From Thereva unica (taxonomy: Eukaryota > Arthropoda > Insecta > Diptera > Therevidae): DNA of 64,000 nucleotides. Shown here piece after piece: positions 43,951 to 54,813 of the stretch; position 1 is the stretch's first letter; every line of letters begins with the position of its first letter. The translations under genes and the position numbers were made by a program. The stretch spans positions 16,319,676 to 16,383,675 of the forward strand of contig OX465286.1 in the NCBI GenBank assembly GCA_949987705.1. Direction: 5' to 3'. The notes below the pieces were generated by a model that worked only from the letters and a program-made list of their open reading frames with translations, was not told where the DNA came from and did not search any database.

Positions 43951-45567
43951 AGAAGCGGTGGATTCGATTAGGCAGATTTATGTTAAACTATATGTATAAT
44001 AGAATTATTTAACAAGTCTAACATTCTGACATGAAGTCCTTTCTCTCTTTCTCCCTCTCCTCATATACCTGTCCAGATACTGTTCTTGTAAGCGAATATA
44101 AATTATTTTAGTGTTATCTCAACTCGAGCAAATAAAACTTAATTTTCTCCCTGCTAATTAAAAAACAAAAAAAAAATACCATTCTAATCGAATCCTACAG
44201 CTGTAATCCTAATTTTCTGCATGAAATAAGAGTAAAGAAAATCGGCACGTACCAAAGCCTTCTTGAGATGAAACCCGATAACTATGGCGCCTCAAAGGAA
44301 TGCCGGCTTCGAGAATATGCTTTCCATGTACATATATATATGTATATACCCTGTCCAACAGTTTTTCACTCGGTGTACTCCCTAAATACACGGGTCCATT
44401 AAAACTGTTTATATGTATGTATATAGACCTAGAAAAAAACCTTCAATTACAATGAAACAAAAAAGTTAATTAAAACCCAAAAAAACCCAAGAAAAAAACG
44501 GTCGTAGGCAAAGGCGCGCTCTCGCATACACACATTTGTCAGAGGTCACGTAAAAAATTAAATTTTCACACAAGATAGCGTAGAAAAATTTGAAAATGCC
44601 AAAGATAGGTGCGCGCACGGAACACATCATCCACAGCCCAGCAGAGAGAGCACACAGCTTGTTGGTCCGCCTAAAAATTCCGCTCGGGAGGCGCGCACAC
44701 AGCACACACACACCAAAAGTGGAGAAGGGGGGCCAAAAAAAATTAAATGAAATTTTCGGGAGAAAGGTCCAAGATTCGCCCTTTTCTTTACAGGCCATTC
44801 AGCGATTATCTGGACAGGGTGAGATTAGAAAGCGAATGGGCGCGCACACAGAAATCATCTTTCCTTGGTCGATACCTCGCGACGAGAGACCCACCACCAC
44901 CGTCGTCCCGGCCTCATAATCCTCAATTAATTTGTTCCGCAATGCAATAAAGGAAAATTAAAAAGGAAAAGCGCCGAGTAAGATCAGCCGCCGCCGACCC
45001 AGCAACAACAAACAAAGCCATCCGTAAACCTACCCGCAAAGGAAGCGAGGGTGGAAGCCCTGTGTTCTTTCTGGCGGCGGCTTGTGTGCCACTAATACAG
45101 GAGAGAAAATGTGCGACTCGTCCTACCATATAATTTCTATATCTTGAAGGAGAATAAATAAAAAAATACGGAAGAAAATCTCAGGGCTGCACTTCCAGCC
45201 CCCCCCCCCCCTCGTGCTCTTTTGAAAGTAATTTAAACCATGCTTTTAGTGTGGGCTTCTGCGAGGGTGGCTCCGTGAGTATGGATATAAACCAACCTTC
45301 GGCGGGGTGGAATGAAATTTTCAACAAGCAAAATGAATTTGAGAAATGCTCGTAAATAAATATTGAAAACCAATTAATCAAGTTTTTGAGTCCGTTACTC
45401 TATTCCACCACCCGCCCCCTCCCCCCGGGAGACGCACAACTAGCGCTTAGTCACAAGTCACAGCACAAACACAAGTCTGTGGTCAGTCTCAGCTTCATGC
45501 AGCTTGGTAGATAATTTAATTTTACATAGTCGGAATTTAGACAATCCATAAACGAGAGTGCGGAACA
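43951..45567. other. Spacer, no gene seen
   Basis: Contains (AT)n near 44333-44346, A-runs and a C-run at 45200-45211. The overlapping frames on both strands at 44466-45129 have no recognisable domain. Confidence 0.5.
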
Positions 45568-45575
45568 CACTAAAA

Positions 45576-46406
45576 CAGTGATTCCCAAAGTAGGTAGGTA
45601 GAAAAAATTTTAGGGTTCCGTATCACCAGCGCCGAAGCGCAAATATATTCGCAGACTCACTAGCGCCATGCCGGCCGTTTAACGCGTTCTTGCTAATCAG
45701 AAAGTGCGAGTGGCCCTTCTTCCTTGAAATTTGGTCTACGTCACGCCGCGTAACATTTTGGTCGCCATTCCATATTCCCATGTCTCGGGTGTTGTGAAGA
45801 AAATGGTAATCCGCCCTCTTGAGATGGCCGCCATGGGCCAAACGATATATTGAGTATACTATATTGCTTATGGTGTTCTACTTATCATACCCTTTCATTT
45901 GATACCCATGTCGAAGGGGTTGTGAAGAATATTGCAATCCACCTTCCTAAAATGGCCGCCATGGATCTAAAGGTATATTGAGTATACCATATTGCATTGT
46001 CATCGGAGCTAAAGCTGTATGCAAAATTTCAGCATGATAGGATATCCGGAAGTATTTGAAAAATCGATTGCAAAATTTGTTCCGTGAAGAAAACAGTAAT
46101 CCGTCCTCTTGAGACGGCCGCCATGGATCTAACGGTATAATGAATATACCATATTGCATTGCCATCGGAGCTGAAGTTGTGTGCAAAATTTCAGGGTAAT
46201 CGGGTAACCGGAAGGAAGTATTCAAAAAATCGATTGCAAGATATGTACCGGACAAACAGACAGACAAGAAAGCGAGCTAATAAAAACGTTTTAAAATATA
46301 TTAAAGGATAAATATATACATATATCATATTTTTTCATCGTTGGGTTCCGCCAAATTTTATACATTGTAGAAAGGTTCCGTACGAAACAAAGTTTGGGAG
46401 CCACTG
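45576..46406. mobile_element. 831-bp non-autonomous hAT-type transposon
   Basis: Ends CAGTGATTCCCAAA (left) and, inverted, CAGTGGCTCCCAAA (right), typical hAT tips. The sequence CACTAAAA is present at 45568-45575 and 46407-46414, a perfect 8-bp target-site duplication as made by hAT transposases. Inside are three diverged direct repeats of about 180 bp around GGCCGCCATGGATCTAA and ATCGGAGCTGAAGTTGTG. No transposase frame, so it must have been moved in trans. Confidence 0.93.
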
Positions 46407-46549
46407 CACTAAAACAACGACGGTCATAAGAATAGTCACAAACTCTCAAGCACAAGCACAAGTCACAAAACCTTGTGATAGCGGATTGGCCCCAATTTAG
46501 TAGTTTCTGTCCTTTTGGACTACACTAGTCGTATATCATATCCTCCATG

Positions 46550-46784
46550 CTATGGTGCCTAGACCGCGCACCAGCGCCTTACCACCGCCGACACCAGCGC
46601 CAATCAAAACGCAGCAAGAACGTGTTGACACTTCTGTATTCAAATAGGATTTGGCTACTCTTACAGGCGATGGAAGGAGAAAGAACAAGAATTGAGCAAG
46701 GAAAATATGTAGTGGATTCGAACCACAGACCCTTGGAATGGTAGTTGAAGGCGCCTTAACCCTTGGGCTACTGACCTTGGTAAC
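46550..46784 (-). mobile_element. Candidate tRNA-headed SINE
   Basis: On the minus strand, 46784 to 46708 reads like a tRNA: GTTACCAAGGTCAGTAGCCC, AAGGGTTAAGGCGCC (A box TAGCCCAAGGGTTAAGG, 46771-46755), then GGTTCGAATCC (perfect B box, 46724-46714) 30 bp later. The acceptor ends do not pair, so it is not a functional tRNA. About 160 bp of non-tRNA body follow. The 3' boundary is uncertain and no second copy exists in the window. Confidence 0.6.
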
Positions 46785-47039
46785 TTTTTAGTTGCAATTC
46801 TTTTTTATGTTTATTTTTGTGGGACCATAACCCAATTAAAAGCACCTCCTGATCTTCTTCCATTTTGCATTGCGTCGAAGAGGGGATGGATCATCTGGTA
46901 ATACTCCTGGCATTTCTGTGCATTTCTCTATTTCTTTCTCATTTTTTTGCGGAAATGGCCGGTTCAGCGTTGCTTCCACATACACACACACACGCCTTCA
47001 GCCCGCACCATGCGTCCTACGGTATTAACCGGCGTTGAC

Positions 47040-47240
47040 TCCGCCGTCGCTTGGGGTCCCAAGTCCAGGGTGTGAAAGGAAGAGGGTGGTCGACCTGCCG
47101 AATTAACCTGAATAGGGAAACCGAAGAAACTTAGCAAGAAACCGCATTTTTAAAGCGGCACCGATAGTAGCGTATCCGTTGCGGGTACGTTCCGCTCGGA
47201 CCGCCAGCTAAAGGATCAAAGAAGAAGAAGGAGAACCGGC
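47040..47240 (+). mobile_element. RTE-like LINE 3'-end relic
   Basis: CGTATCCGTTGCGGGTACGT, then CCGCTCGGACCGC, followed by a GAA tail (AAGAAGAAGAAGG at 47219-47231). It matches the 3' part of the fragment at 43270-43665. The coding sequence upstream is badly decayed. Confidence 0.6.
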
Positions 47241-47534
47241 GTTAGTGACACCTTGGCCATGCCTTCTAGTTCCGACTTAGCGGTGAATCTAATACATTAA
47301 AAGAGGGCGTGCACTGCGGCCTCCTGCGTACCCGGGCACAGTGAAAGCGTAGTGAAGATATTTTTTATATCCTCCACAGACACACTTAAGAACTGTGTGT
47401 GAGATAATAACTCACTTCACTACGTTCCTTTGTAACAACCCATCACTACGCTCCCTTGTACAAACCCATCTCTCTCCACGTTTGAAACAAGTATATGAAC
47501 CCGTGGCAGGTTCGTCGTCCTACTTCCTTTGGCA

Positions 47535-47850
47535 TTCTGTTAAGCTGGAAACAGATACATGCGCGGATGAGGTGCAGGCGACCTAACAGATTTTTGCGAT
47601 AACGCATCGCACAGAACGGAAAAGTTGGTCTACTTTCCATTTTATCTGATTGCAACGTCCGACATCCGACAATGTGCAAAAACACAAGCACACAACCACG
47701 GACACATGCACGATCTCGCTTAAATGTTTTGCTTGTTTGCGAAAGATAAAGTGGAACCCAAGCACACAACTATCTGTCAGCGAAAATTTCCCGTATACCG
47801 ACGTTTGGCGGCACGCAAGCATGTGTCTGTTTTCAACTTGACAAACGCGC
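47535..47850. mobile_element. MITE Y copy 1
   Basis: Left end TAAGCTGGAAACAGATACAT and inverted right end AAGTTGAAAACAGACACATG. The interior AAGCACACAACTATCTGTCA matches, in reverse complement, the Y copy at 57.7 kb. No clear target duplication. A further diverged copy seems to occupy 47935-48160 (TATCTCTCAGTGAAAACTCG, then GTGTGCCTGTTTCCAGATTT). Confidence 0.65.
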
Positions 47851-48194
47851 TCAGCGCGACATCTAGCAACCGCAGGGTTTTTGGCTCTCTCTCTCTAACA
47901 TTCATCAGGTCGTAATGGGACATGCTTTTTCTCGCCCAAAGTATTTCTAATGAATCATTCACGGTATCACGCATGCGTTCAACGTTTTTCGCTTCCGTGT
48001 CGCCTCAAATACCCACAAACGCAAGCACACATAACAAAAACACACGCACCCGGCATTTAGATTTATTACAAGTCACGCTATTATCTCTCAGTGAAAACTC
48101 GCTGCCTGCTTTAGAATCGTTGTCCGCAGCGCAAGCACGCGTGTGCCTGTTTCCAGATTTAGTTCGAATGCACGACCCTCCATTTCCTCCTATT

Positions 48195-48560
48195 AGCTGT
48201 CCGGTTCAAGGCTCTGCTCCCCACACTGGCGTGGCGTATAGTAGGACAGAGCCAACTTACCCTCATCGTCAGGAGGTGACGACTCGTTCTAGGGTCGCGC
48301 AACGCGTTGAGTAAAATTGCTGCAAGTGCTTCACAAATAGCCGGGGACGCTTTATCCGTTATATGCCCTTTAAGTGTGCTTTAAAATTTGCCCGCGGGTT
48401 GTTGGTTGATCATAACTTCGAGGTACCGTAAAGTGTACCGTGAGTAGATGATCTATTGTTTCACGTTGTTCCTTATGGGCATATTTGCTTTTTCCGTTTT
48501 GCTGATGATCAGTACAGCTTCTGTTTTGTACTGCGCTCCGTCAGGCCAGGCGCTTTTTAT
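48195..48560 (-). pseudogene. LINE G, R1-like RT relic
   Basis: On the minus strand TEAVLIISKTEKANMP, TLRYLEVMINQQPAGKF, DKASPAICEALAAILLNAL, RDPRTSRHLLT and then YYTPRQCGEQSLEPD follow the order of the R1-type thumb region (LRYLGV, kA...LA, GPR.sRR.LL, LLYATPVW). Frames shift several times. It is a heavily decayed fragment of a further LINE group. Confidence 0.6.
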
Positions 48561-48862
48561 TTTAATCTTCCAGAGCGCCGATTCGTTCGAGCACAAATCG
48601 ATCTCATGTAGGTTCTGAGACTGTTAAATCTGATAACATCCGCGAACTCGAACACAACTGTTCAACTTTCGGAATGGCTTAGCTTCAACACATCATTAGA
48701 CATTGTGATGCACATTGATTGGCATTGCAATAGCACCTCGCCTCATTTGAAGTATGACATTGTACTGGCTCAAAAGAGAAAAGAGGCACTTCTCAAAAAC
48801 TCATTTTATAATCATGTACTCAAATCTACTATATAGGACGAAATTGGGTCCCCTTATATGTG

Positions 48863-48945
48863 CTAGTCTAAGCTCAGCAATCATTGTTTTGTACTGCCAG
48901 TGTGTCTTATGGCTCACGTTATGGTACAATGTCTAGTATCAAGCG
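48863..48945 (-). mobile_element. LINE A 3' untranslated stub
   Basis: CTAGTCTAAGCTCAGCAATC and TTATGGTACAATGTCTAGTA align with 51136-51215 at the 3' end of LINE A copy 3. Confidence 0.6.
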
Positions 48946-49345
48946 CACTCCCCCCCCCCCCCCAAACTCTAAATATTCGGCGGTGTTCCACAATTAAATT
49001 TTTGTCGAATATGCACTCGAAGTCATTTATGCGACGTATACATTCAATTCGAGTGAAATTGACTTCTAATTTCGATTTCATTCCACTCGAATTATGAAAC
49101 ACGTCTGATTGTGATCAGTCACAAGGCACAAGATTTTTGGACTCCTGTGCTTGTCATTGAGAGTTTGATTCTTGTAGCTGTCAGCTGTTTTGGTGTATTG
49201 TAAACCCCTTCGTTTGTGTGGATTGTCCAAATTGTGACTATGACAAAAAGAGACTATCACAAATTGCCTCAAGTTGAGACTCACCACAAATTTGTGATTG
49301 CCGTTGTGACTTGTGACAAAAAAAAAATTTCTTCAAATATATTTT

Positions 49346-50639
49346 GCCTGTTCGAGAGAGACTGTAGGTTAATTTGCTTATGGCCGTCGTTGTCGTCATC
49401 TTCAAACTTCCGTTATTTTTTTTTTTTTTTTTTCAATTTTAAAAACACAGGGAGCGAAAAAGCACTTTCTCTCCCTTAAAAATATCTCAAATTTCCAATC
49501 CTCTTGGCTACGTGACTAAACCCAGAGTCCCATACAGACGCGCACCCAGAGCAAACCAGAGTGAATAGTGCCTCATAGCGAGAGGGAGAGGGGAGTCCTT
49601 CAGCAGAGAAATCCAGATTAAAGCTGGGAATGTAAATTAAAATGAAATCAAATGGGCTATGAAGTAATTCGTAAATCGAAATTTCTCCATCAAATACCCA
49701 TATCAAGACCCACTCCTACCACCAGCCCCGTCCCGGCCGCTTTTTTCTCTTCCTTTATTTTTTCTCCCTTTCTCCTTTTCGTTATTTGTTAGTGGCACAA
49801 AAAAAACGTAAGACGAGGTGAAAATTGTCACACAAAGCCTTATGGAAAAACCTGTAGACGAGAGAGAGCGTGTAAGGTGACTAAAGAAAATCATAAAATA
49901 ACAAAAATAAACAGAAAAAACGAAGCGAAAATACACCACCACCCCGTCCCTTCACCTGCCCACCCACCACCCACACATTCGCCCCAAAACCGCCCTGCCT
50001 GCAGCGTACAGTTGCTGTGTCGCTGATGGAACGGAGGGGGGGGGGCACAGGAGCCTCTGCAATATGAGAAATTGTCTTAAGGAGTCCCTTTATGCTTTTT
50101 CCTTTCTAAAAAAGAAACGGTTGTTGCCGGTGATGAACGAGAAAATTTTTGTTTTCTGAATCAGGGGGAGGGGGAGCTGGGGGCTGCACGGGCGATGATT
50201 GAGGGTGGGCAGAAGCCGGATGAAGTGATATTGGATAAAAAAAAAACACAGAAAACAAACGGCGAAGCACAGAGAAAAACAAAAGAAAAGAAATGGTGAA
50301 AACACTCAATTGAAAGGAACCGAACGACCCAAAATGGGGGAAACGTGCCGGGTGCTTTATGATGTTGAAAATGTGTGTATTTGTCACCAAATAGCCTCCT
50401 ACCGAAAAATTCCTCATCCCTTATCTGCTATCGGGGGTTGGATTGTAGTTATTACTTTTCCCTATTTACCCTGAATGAAATATTTCGTCCTTTTCTCCTC
50501 TCGTATATTTTGAAAATGCACAAGGATCTACATCTACGAGATAGTAGTGTCGTTACTTGAAGAAGAATCCGGCTCTTGTAAGACACAATGGTTTTGCCGC
50601 ACAGTTTGTCCGATCACACGATCAGGCGGTCTTTAGAAG
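49346..50639. other. Spacer, no gene seen
   Basis: Homopolymer runs (T-run near 49417, G-run near 50034) and purine-rich patches. The hydrophobic minus-strand frames at 49703-50417 reflect A-rich complement sequence and are not supported as genes. Confidence 0.5.
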
Positions 50640-50765
50640 CGCCTACTTGAGTTGTATCCAAGTCGGAATCCGTCGAGTTGAAAGACCTAGAACAACGTGG
50701 AGACGAACCCTAAAAAGCAGATTCCGTAATTGGAAGATTCTGGGCGGCGGGAGTTGAGAGCTGAC
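50640..50765 (+). mobile_element. LINE D C-terminal relic
   Basis: TCGGAATCCGTCGAGTTGAA and GACCTAGAACAACGTGGAGA match the LINE D tail (ATCCCGTCGAGTAGGAAGAC, CTAGAACAACGTGGAGGAGA). The translation is RRVERPRTTWRRTL. Confidence 0.7.
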
Positions 50766-51024
50766 TGAAGAAGCAGTTTGGCAGCTCTCTTAACAAATCG
50801 GAGAGAATGCACGGCCAATTTGTAAAATTTACGTAGGGATAAGCAGAAGATGAAGCAGAGGATAAAAAGGGGTTTTAAAAAGGGGCAGATTAATGTTCAC
50901 TAGTTTCCAGCTGACCGAAACATAATAATAATAGAGTAGAGTAAACCCTTCTAACGCATAAGGCGCACTTCTCAGCTGGGCCAAGAAATATTCACCAACT
51001 CAACACAATCAAGCGCTGAGATGA

Positions 51025-51106
51025 CCCAGTAGGACATGTAAGCTTACAGAAGTACAGAAATAAGCACTTACTAGTAATGGGTAGGCCTTACTATACCCGT
51101 TACAGA
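51025..51106. repeat. Element Z, left arm
   Basis: CCCAGTAGGACATGTAAGCT and about 60 further bp are matched in inverse orientation at 55366-55448 (about 90 percent by eye). The LINE A poly-A tail starts directly after it, so LINE A lies inside Z. Confidence 0.8.
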
Positions 51107-51185
51107 TTTTTTTTTTTTTTTTTTTTTTTTATGTGATAGTCTAAGCTCAAGTGTCACCCTTTGTACTACTAGTACGTCATGTCGG

Positions 51186-52288
51186 TTAAGTCATGGTGCA
51201 ATGTCCAGTAGTAAGCTTAGCTCGAAAGATAGAGTGAAGGACATAATAACCTATTATGTCAAGGGGGTGTTGCAGAAAGTGGCGATGAACCTTGCGTTTG
51301 AACTCTTGGATGTTGTATGAGTTCGGGAATACTGTCATTGGAAGGTTGTTCCACAGACGAGTGGTTCTTGTTATAAACGAATTTCTAGATCGGAGTGTGC
51401 GCGAAGATAAGGGCTGTAAACTAAGGGGGTGAGCCGAGCGGGCAAGTCTTGTGTTGCGGGAAAAATGTTGCCGTGGAGGCATAAGGTTACTTATTTCAGT
51501 GGAGCAATCATTATAAAAAAAACGATAAAATTTTGCAAGAGCTGCAACATTCCTACGGTGGCTTAATGAGTCAATTGAAGAGCAAATGGCGCTGTCACCA
51601 ATAAGTTTGAGGGCGCGGTTTTGCACCTTGTCCAGCCAAGCTAAGATGGTTCTTGGGGCCCCAGCCCAGATATACGAGTTGTATTCAAGACGGGGACGAA
51701 TGTAGGACTTGTAAATTATAGCCCTGGTAGACGGCTGAAGGAGAAATTTGCACCTTTTGAGGAATCCTAGACACTGGGATGTTTGTTTAGCACTTTGGAA
51801 TATGTGGTTATTCCAGCGCAGATCTTCAGCTAATGTTACGCCTAGGATGTTTAGAGAGGGTTCTGCCGTTACGGTCTTGTTGTCCACTGAAATAGAAAGC
51901 GGTTCGGTGCAAGTTTTATTGGAAATGAGACAGTACTTGGTTTTTGATGCATTAAATTCGACACGGTTCTTGTGGCCCCAATCAAGAATTCGTTCGATGT
52001 CCCTGTTGATTGAATTGGACAACAGTTGGCGATGATGTAGACAAGGTCTGGCACGCGCTTGTGTTACATTATCAAAGCCATAGGAGTAACGTAGTGTACC
52101 GTCATCAGCAAAGCTGTGGAGTGAGTTGGTGGGGACTGAGAGCAGGTCATTTATAAAAACTAGGAAGAGAGCTGGTGATAGAATTGAGCCCTGGGGAACA
52201 CCTGCGGAGATGTGGTGGGGGTCGGATTCGACGCCATCCAATACTACCTTGATTGAACGGCCTGAAAGGAAGCTCTCAATCCAGTTCT
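51186..52288 (-). pseudogene. LINE A copy 3 RT, C-terminal half
   Basis: Starts NWIESFLSGRSIKVVLDGVE just after the MITE, with SAGVPQGSILSPALFLVFIN, LHSFADDGTLRYSYGF (the catalytic Asp pair), KTKYCLISNKT, NILGVTLAEDLRWNNHIFQS, RPRLEYNSYIWAGAP and RNSFITRTTRLWNNLP. The Met shown at the start of the open frame is contributed by the MITE tip. No other lesion is seen in this half. Confidence 0.9.
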
Positions 52289-52291
52289 TCA

Positions 52292-52618
52292 TGCCAGATT
52301 CATCGTTGCGGATGAGTCGCGTCGCACAAATTTCCCAAAAAGAGAGTCAGCTGAACTTCGATTCATTGTTGTATTCATAGTGTGCCGCACATTTTGTATG
52401 ATTTGACAGTTTTTCAGACAATTTTCATCAAAAACATATGATTTTTTTGACAATTTTTAAAATCCGCCGCACAAAAGTTGAAGTTGATTCAACTTTTTTT
52501 GAGAGAGAAAAAAAAAATCCCAAAAATTTCCCAAAATTGAGAAAGGTACCATTTTTCATACAAAAAGTATGCGCGCACATAAGTGCGGCGCGAATCATCC
52601 GCAACGATGAATCCGGCA
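52292..52618. mobile_element. 327-bp MITE in LINE A
   Basis: Inverted ends TGCCAGATTCATCGTTGCGG and TGCCGGATTCATCGTTGCGG extend over about 36 bp (to GTCGCAC and GCCGCAC) with few mismatches. The 3-bp sequence TCA flanks both sides (52289-52291 and 52619-52621). Uninterrupted LINE A sequence at 3.6 kb confirms the empty site. CCGCAC recurs inside near the middle. No coding capacity. Three-base duplications are known from PIF/Harbinger, although their usual target is TWA. Confidence 0.9.
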
Positions 52619-52621
52619 TCA

Positions 52622-54303
52622 GAACAGAGTCAATACCAATAGCTTGGAGTTTAGCCAACAGAGCGGGATGCCATACTCTGTCAAAAGCCTTGGAGATATC
52701 TAGAGCAACCAGGCCAGATTCACCAAATCGGTGTATACTTCGGCTGAGGTGCTCCGTTAGGCAAACAAGGAGGTCGCCAGTAGATCTTTTCGATCTAAAG
52801 CCGTATTGTTTGTCGTTCAATATTTGGTTGTATTCAAGATATTCCATAAGCTTTCTTTTTATTATTGTCTCCATAACTTTGGAGAGAATATAAGTAATTG
52901 CTATTGGGCGGTAGTTAGTAGGGTCACTAGCTTCACCTTTTTTCGGTATAGGCTGAACATGAGCCAGTTTCCAGGAGTCAGGATAAACTCCGGAGAAGTA
53001 TGAAAGTGCAAAAAGTTTGCGCAGAGGTTTAGCCAAAGGTGAGGCACATTTTTTAAGGACTATAGGGGGAATTTTATCGGGGCCAGTGGCTTTGTTGGAG
53101 TCCAGCTCTTTGAGACATTTATACACTTCACGCGTCCTGAAGAAAACTCTATCCATTGAGTGAGCGGAACACTCGATGGTGGGGGGTTGCATGTCAGCAT
53201 CGGGTAAGGAAGAATTCTCGGCGAACAGAAGTGCAAGTAGATCGGCCTTGGGTTTGCTTTCTGTTATCACCTGTTTGTTATAAATGAATGGGGGCGTTGT
53301 ATGTGAAGTGAAATTCTTCCTGATGGAGGTTACCAAGGGCCAAAAGTTTTTACTGCCAGCAGTGGAGTTTATGAGTTTACCTCTCAGTCTGTCATCGAAT
53401 AATTCTTTGGCTCTCTTGATGGTGGATTTACAAGAGTTTCTCAACCTCATGTATTCACGTCGAGATGTTTCGCTCGGAGAATTTTTGTATTGTCTGTAGG
53501 CGGCTTCTTTGGCTTTGATTGCGTTCATACACTCTCGATTGAACCATCCATAATGCCTAGGCTTTATGGATTTGGAAGAATGGGGAATAAATAAACGCAT
53601 TCCGGCCAGTATAATTTTGGTAATACAGATGGCCGCAAAGTTAACATCGCGGTTCTGAAAACACAAATCCCAATCAGTAGCTCGGAAAAAGCGAATCAGC
53701 CCCCACCAGTTGGCTTTTCCATAATGCCAAACAGTTCTCCTAGGAGCTGGCGTGGTTGGGGTTGAAGATGGATAGGAGAAGTAAGCGCTGACCAGACAGT
53801 GATCCGAGTTGCCAATAGGCGAATCGACCTCAACGGAGTAACGTGTAGGGTGGGAGGTAAGAAAAAGATCAAGGAGGTGTGCTCCTTGTCCCGCAGTGTC
53901 AGGAACACGCGTACGCTGTTTCACTAATTGGTGCAGGTTATTGGTCTCAGCAAAGAGCTCGGCATCCCTGCCAGAAACACTGGTGCCACTCGAGTAATTC
54001 AGCCAATTTACATTGTGAACGTTGAAATCACCCGCAACAATGATTTCGCACTCCGGATGGGAGGATAAAAATTCGGAGATACGCTCGGAGATAGCGTCGA
54101 ATGCTAATAAGGAGGCTTCATTACTAATATTAGGACTCCTGTATAGAAAACAGAAGAAAATGACGTGATTACGAAGTGGAATTTTAATACCGAGATGGTT
54201 AAAATCAGTTGATGTACTGCTGTACACCTTCTGGAAGGCAACGTCTTTCCTAATATAGATGGCAATTCCCCTATGTGGGGAGAGATTATGCACTAAAGTG
54301 TAC
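52622..54303 (-). pseudogene. LINE A copy 3 endonuclease (C-terminal part), linker and RT start
   Basis: Open from the border of the endonuclease insert: VHNLSPHRGIAIYIRKDVAF, CEIIVAGDFNVHNVNWLN (catalytic Asp-Asn region), LLDLFLTSHP, SPIGNSDHCLVSAYFSY (catalytic Ser-Asp-His), then the linker YGWFNRECMNAIKAKEAAYR and RT blocks DSNKATGPDKIPPIVLKKCA, PTNYRPIAITYILSKVMETI, QYGFRSKRSTGDLLVCL and VALDISKAFDRVWHPALLAK (first RT Asp). After IGIDSVL the frame runs into the MITE. No frameshift is visible in more than 1.6 kb, so this copy was probably intact when the nested elements arrived. Confidence 0.9.
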
Positions 54304-54580
54304 CAAACAGGACAGATTATTGACAACAAGCTTCGTGTTCATGCATATACTAGTTCCACCGCGTTATAAATGTGTTAGTGCTGTTTTTATGTTTTTATTT
54401 TATTTTATTTTATTTTTTACTTGTATTGTAAGTGTGTAGATACTTTTATATTTATTTTGTATATTGACGTTTTTTCTTTTAATTAAAGGCCTGATGAAGG
54501 GTGTATTCATGCCCGAAACGTCGCACATAAAATAAAAATCTTTTATTTTTGACCCGGAGCCCACTAAAATTTCCACCATT
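54304..54580 (+). mobile_element. 277-bp insert with 12-bp target duplication and hammerhead-like motif
   Basis: ACTAAAGTGTAC occurs exactly at 54292-54303 and 54581-54592, bracketing a 277-bp insert. LINE A endonuclease codons continue on both sides (CYQVSGYTLV and YTLVHNLSPHRG). The insert is AT-rich in the middle and carries a hammerhead-ribozyme-like core at 54491-54522. The 12-bp duplication suggests target-primed retrotransposition rather than a DNA transposon. Confidence 0.9.
54488..54524 (+). ncRNA. Candidate hammerhead ribozyme motif
   Basis: Core CTGATGA (54491-54497), then a hairpin GGGTGT-ATTC-ATGCCC (54499-54514; six pairs including G-U and a 4-base loop) in the place of stem II, then GAAAC (54515-54519) and GTC (54520-54522) as cleavage triplet. 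Stem I is only about two pairs (GC against GC) and stem III would be an ACGU self-complement without loop, as in the minimal hammerheads described in Penelope-like elements and retrozymes, which work best as dimers. Activity is not shown. Confidence 0.5.
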
Positions 54581-54813
54581 ACTAAAGTGTACCCGGAAAC
54601 CTGATAACAATCTAAACAATCGTTAGGTAAAATCTGGGTTTCACTTAGTGCGAAGATTGGGGGAGCATAAGTGTTGAGATGGCACAACACGGAATAGAAA
54701 TTCGTTTTTAACCCACGAATATTGGTAAAGTCGATACAAAAATTATTGTATCGCAACTTTGTATACACAAGGTTGCAAGCCCCAGTCGCAACCGGCAGTG
54801 CCATTGTCATCAC
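54581..54813 (-). pseudogene. LINE A copy 3 endonuclease, N-terminal part
   Basis: IDFTNIRGLKTNFYSVLCHL, PPIFALSETQILPNDCL (catalytic Glu) and CYQVSGYTLV form the start of the AP-endonuclease. The frame continues across the 277-bp insert at 54303. The Met at 54813 may not be the true start. Confidence 0.85.

Noticed and set aside
44466..45129. Overlapping frames of about 110 codons on both strands
   Set aside because: Frames on both strands in the same bases without domain support; typical chance frames of GC-richer DNA.
46708..46784. Functional tRNA gene
   Set aside because: A and B boxes are good, but the acceptor ends do not pair and the anticodon arm is poor, so a SINE head fits better.
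47395..48314. Several short plus-strand frames (60-130 codons)
   Set aside because: They lie in MITE Y copies and in the antisense of an R1-like relic.
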